Origin: Callaeas wilsoni
Taxonomy: Eukaryota > Chordata > Aves > Passeriformes > Callaeidae
Assembly: GCA_013398955.1 (NCBI GenBank)
Contig: VWPU01009721.1
Coordinates: 62,001 to 126,000, forward strand
Reading direction: 5' to 3'
DNA length: 64,000 bases
In this document: positions 62,453 to 64,000 of the stretch, one piece after another
Position numbering within the stretch: position 1 is the stretch's first letter
Layout of the letters: every line of letters starts with the position of its first letter
Notes under the pieces: model-generated
Database searches by the model: none
What the model was told of the DNA's origin: nothing
What the model saw: only the letters and a program-made list of their open reading frames with translations
Program-made: the position numbers and the translations under genes

Positions 62453-64000
62453 CTAATTTACAGTAAAGGAAGTTGAAAGGAAAAACAAAAGAAATAAGGA
62501 GATTTGTAGCCTGGTTGAGGTAAAGTTTTCTTCTTTATAGTAAAATGAATATGTAATATGTCAGAAAAAGTCATCTACAGTTCAAATTATTCGTGTAGAA
62601 TCACATGAAATTTGGTTAATGAAATCAGCCCAGGCATTTTTAATTCCACTTCTGCTTTTCCTAAAATCCAGCTACTTCTCTTTCATTGACAAATAAAAGT
62701 AGTAATGATTCCTCTTGTTCCATGTAGTACTCTTTCATAATAGTTTTTATTAAAAATTACCAAGGCAGAATTAAAGGTTACCTGGTTTATTTAATCACGT
62801 TACCTCGCTATATGCTTCAGCTTCCTAAACTAATTCAATGCATTAAATCTTGAAATCACACTGGCATTTAACCATCAAGGTCTTCATACCTGTGCAAGCC
62901 TTGATCACATGTATCATAGAAGTACAACAGGCAGGAAGGAGAGGTGGGAAGAGAAAGGAGTGGACTATCCTTCGTGAAACAATGGCAAGTGGGCAGGTCA
63001 AAGCTAAACTTGACAAAAGAAGAAATACAACTTTTGCCTTTATGATATTTGGACTTTAATATCTCATCTAATCTCCAGTTACTGACCATTGAGTGTTTAA
63101 AATAACTTTAATCCACTACCACAGAGAGGCTGAAAGTAAAAAGTTGTGAAAGGAAGAGGAGAACCAAAGCACACTAGAATGTCCTTTTTCATCTCTTCCT
63201 TTCACCTTTCCCTTCCCACTTCCTGATCTACTTTAATCTTTGTCTCCACTGAATTTAAACTGTAAGAACACCACGTTTTCCAAAAGATAGGAAAGTAAGT
63301 ACTGGCAGGTAAAACTGCAGCAAAGTCCTTCAGAAACAGAGACAGTATTTTGCAAATAGGGTCATGAGCAAAATGCAGGTGTAGGAGACCTATTCTCCAT
63401 AGAGGTCTCTGCAAATCTGAAATTTAGAACTAAGACTGGAAAGGAAAAAAAAAAAAGGCAAATCCCCATTTGTTTACTCTCATAAAATGCTTATGAAACA
63501 GATTTTACTCTTTCATTTAGGTTGCTAATTTCTTTTCATTTCCAGTCAATCCAGTCATAAACTGTGAGCTAGCAGTGAGACATGCATAATGGATAATAGT
63601 TTCCCATAGGATGACTACTTCAGAGTCAGGAGATTTGGAAATCTTAAGTTTTACAGAGTACTGGTATATCTCAATCAGTAAAATCCTAGTTTAAGAAGCT
63701 TTTTAAACTGGATGTTTTCATAATCTCATAATTTTCCAAAAACTTCCATCATCCTTATTTTCCAAAATAGTTGGGAAATTTTGCAATATAAAAAATCACA
63801 TACCTATTCAAACTAACTTCCTCATTTTATTGAAGTTCTTGATATGAATAATTAAAAGTGTAATACCTCAGTGGCTTCTAAAGTTACATTAAGAACATTA
63901 ATTTCTTGTGGAATGTATAGTGAAGTGCGTACAAGCTAATCACAGAAACACTGTAATAACAGGTTAAGACAGGCTTCTAATGATTCTAGGCTCTCCACTA
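62453..64000 (-). other. PTPRD: PTPRD intron, partial (upstream of the FN3-5 microexon)
   Basis: This is intronic sequence up to the window edge. The exon encoding the first two thirds of FN3-5 should precede it in transcription order, but I could not find it here, so it is probably beyond 64000. The last 50 bases before the microexon acceptor are strongly pyrimidine-rich on the transcribed strand. A possible 69-base cryptic exon at 63867-63935 is discussed in the findings. No repeat family is recognised. Confidence 0.85.

Larger units (their letters stand above)
1..64000 (-). other. PTPRD: PTPRD gene, internal part (partial at both ends)
   Basis: Eleven exons on the minus strand join in one reading frame and spell a LAR-family receptor tyrosine phosphatase from late FN3-5 to the start of phosphatase domain D1. 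Known role of the family: a type I membrane receptor on neurons. The Ig/FN3 ectodomain binds synaptic organisers and heparan or chondroitin sulfate proteoglycans, and the cytoplasmic part dephosphorylates tyrosines and scaffolds presynaptic proteins. PTPRS and PTPRF were considered, but the FN3-6 segment ([16 protein letters not shown]), the RKRRSIR cleavage region and the juxtamembrane [11 protein letters not shown] fit PTPRD. The promoter, first exons and 3' end are outside the window. Human PTPRD lies on 9p, a region that corresponds to the avian Z chromosome, so Z linkage is likely if this is a bird (inference). Confidence 0.97.

Noticed and set aside
62453..64000. Search for the upstream FN3-5 exon (ending ADAQ)
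   Set aside because: No matching coding stretch was seen; it probably lies beyond 64000.
1..64000. tRNA, rRNA, CRISPR arrays, operons, bacterial or phage systems
   Set aside because: Nothing of the kind is visible. The window is a vertebrate gene with long introns.

Overview
The window is vertebrate nuclear DNA, most likely from a bird. It is AT-rich and almost entirely intronic. All its interspersed repeats that I can place are CR1-type LINE fragments, with the typical CR1 3' end built from short ATTCTATGATTCT-like repeats, which is characteristic of birds and other reptiles. I see no mammalian SINEs or L1. The species cannot be named from the sequence.

One gene runs through the whole window on the minus strand, right to left: the type IIa (LAR family) receptor protein tyrosine phosphatase delta, PTPRD. 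Eleven exons can be placed to the base, all with AG acceptors and GT donors: 62426-62452, 60133-60250, 54643-55230, 54113-54210, 53090-53343, 48435-48525, 42451-42660, 39000-39160, 31164-31276, 20934-21031 and 9547-9670. Joined, they give 627 uninterrupted codons plus one base. They encode the end of fibronectin type III (FN3) domain 5 including a 9-residue microexon, FN3-6, FN3-7 and FN3-8, the membrane-proximal region with an RKRR proprotein-convertase site, the transmembrane helix, the juxtamembrane/wedge segment, and the start of the first phosphatase domain (D1). The Ig domains, FN3-1 to FN3-4 and most of FN3-5 lie beyond position 64000. The catalytic HCSAGVGR-type loops of D1 and D2 lie beyond position 1. 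Identity with PTPRD rather than PTPRS or PTPRF rests on the residues of FN3-6, the membrane-proximal segment and the juxtamembrane region.

The introns run from 0.4 to 11.3 kb and hold eight recognisable CR1 fragments (about 3460-4150, 15600-15897, 28625-29650, 34655-35230, 36085-36265, 43095-43260, 43797-44245 and 52480-52945), several microsatellites and tracts, and a few small tandem duplications and hairpins. No RNA gene, CRISPR array or second protein-coding gene was found. The remaining open reading frames are CR1 remnants, read-through from exons, or low-complexity chance frames.

The points most worth a second look concern splicing. They are the FN3-5 microexon and its strongly biased flanks, a NAGNAG tandem acceptor that would add one alanine at the start of FN3-8, and the furin-site exon. 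That exon is phase 0 at both ends and sits behind a long (CT)n pyrimidine tract, so skipping it would keep the frame but remove the cleavage site. I found no evidence of a wholly new biological system here.
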